Source: UBA6115 sp964534515 (lineage in GTDB: Bacteria > Bacillota > Clostridia > Christensenellales > Aristaeellaceae). Taken from it: a stretch of DNA of 6,260 nt. The stretch is from positions 1 through 6,260 of the forward strand of contig CAZHPW010000105.1 of assembly GCA_964534515.1 (NCBI GenBank). The letters run 5' to 3'. The position numbers were made by a program, and so were the translations under genes. Below, one piece after another: positions 5,832 through 6,260 of this stretch (position 1 is the first letter of the stretch; each line of letters starts with the position of its first letter). The notes under the pieces are model-generated. The model had not been told where the DNA came from, made no database searches, and saw only the letters and a program-made list of their open reading frames with translations.

Positions 5832-5867
5832 GGCGAGCCCTGTCCGCGCGGACAGGGCTCGCCTTTT
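5832..5867 (+). terminator. Rho-independent terminator of the hprK operon
   Basis: A perfect 32-bp inverted repeat (5832-5863) gives a 14-bp GC-rich stem with a GCGC loop and is followed by TTTT (5864-5867). It lies 22 nt past the last stop codon. The same hairpin forms on the minus strand and could also stop transcripts from the convergent binding-protein gene, but there it is not followed by a T run. Confidence 0.88.
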
Positions 5868-5894
5868 GGGTCTTCATTGTGTGCCGGCAGTTTG

Positions 5895-6260
5895 TCAGCG
5901 GCTGGCCAAGTGCGCGTCCAGCTGGGCCTGGGCCTCGGCGATGACCTCGCGCAGGCCGGCGGCCTCCATCTCGGCGATGACCTCGGGCAGGACGACGTCC
6001 GGGTTCACGGAGCCGCACAGCAGCTGCACCAGCCACTTGTCGCGGACCACGTTCAGCTGCGCGATCTCCATCTCAACGGGCGTGGGATCAAAGGAGAAGC
6101 CCTGATCCGCCGCCACGATGGCGTTTTCATAGCCTGCGAAGACGACGTCCCACATGTTGGGATCCGCGGGCACGGAGGCAAAGTCCGACGCTACGACCGA
6201 GGACAGGGCGTAGGAGCCCTGCGAGAAGGCCCAGGGGCCGTAGTTGTCCACGCCAAGCTG
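5895..6260 (-). CDS. C-terminal part of ABC transporter solute-binding lipoprotein (DUF3502 domain), 5' end outside window
   Basis: The frame is open to the right edge of the window and ends at TGA 5895-5897, leaving the last 121 residues. Any start codon inside the window (for example GTG at 6251) would be internal. The sequence GFSFDPTPVE and the ending in E-A-x-x-Q-L-D-A fit the C-terminal DUF3502 region found in family 1 extracellular binding lipoproteins of Bacillota, typically partnered with two permeases for oligosaccharide, aldouronate or peptide-like ligands. The protein would be tethered outside the membrane. The ligand cannot be told from this part. It is convergent with the hprK operon, with the palindromic terminator between the two. 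One cysteine (in LLCGSVNP) is present. Family assignment is from remembered sequence pattern, not a search. Confidence 0.82.
   Translation of the reverse strand, partial: QLGVDNYGPWAFSQGSYALSSVVASDFASVPADPNMWDVVFAGYENAIVAADQGFSFDPTPVEMEIAQLNVVRDKWLVQLLCGSVNPDVVLPEVIAEMEAAGLREVIAEAQAQLDAHLASR

Noticed and set aside
5895..6251. A complete 118-aa gene starting at GTG 6251
   Set aside because: The frame continues upstream to the window edge and the sequence matches the C-terminal domain of a much longer binding lipoprotein, so the GTG is an internal codon.

Overview
The window looks like chromosomal DNA of a Gram-positive bacterium of the Bacillota, most likely a Clostridia-type organism with a fairly GC-rich genome. 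The evidence is a bifunctional HPr kinase/phosphorylase gene with typical Firmicute motifs, a zinc-motif ROK glucokinase directly behind it, the C-terminal part of a DUF3502-type solute-binding lipoprotein, strong Shine-Dalgarno sequences, and sigma-A-like promoters. A genus cannot be named from this sequence alone.

Layout from left to right. Positions 1-177 (minus strand) hold a small 58-codon gene of unknown function. It starts at GTG and is preceded by a near-consensus promoter at 204-232. Positions 375-3378 (minus strand) form a tight three-gene operon, listed here in transcription order. First is a 508-aa ZorA/MotA/TolQ-type proton-channel subunit with a very long proline-free cytoplasmic tail. 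Second is a 325-aa ZorB/MotB-type subunit with one membrane helix, a long repeated coiled-coil stalk and an OmpA-type peptidoglycan-binding domain. Third is a 167-aa membrane-anchored extracytoplasmic protein of unknown family. The coding regions overlap by 4 nt and 1 nt, so translational coupling is likely. A weak terminator follows at about 327-354.

The 181-bp gap 3379-3559 carries two divergent promoters, one for the motor operon and one for the plus-strand operon hprK - glucokinase - small three-helix membrane protein (3560-5809). HPrK phosphorylates HPr on serine when glycolytic intermediates are high, and the glucokinase supplies glucose 6-phosphate, so these two belong together in carbon control. 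The third protein carries two HK-x12-H histidine pairs in its first and third helices. This is the arrangement that binds two stacked b-haems in ferric-reductase/NOX-type membrane domains. The operon ends at a perfect 32-bp palindromic terminator (5832-5867). A convergent, 5'-incomplete gene for a sugar or peptide binding lipoprotein occupies 5895-6260.

The most interesting part is the three-gene ion-driven motor operon. It resembles the ZorAB core of the Zorya antiphage system, but it has no zorC, zorD or zorE within the window and instead ends in an uncharacterised third membrane protein. The second point of interest is the minimal bis-histidine membrane protein.
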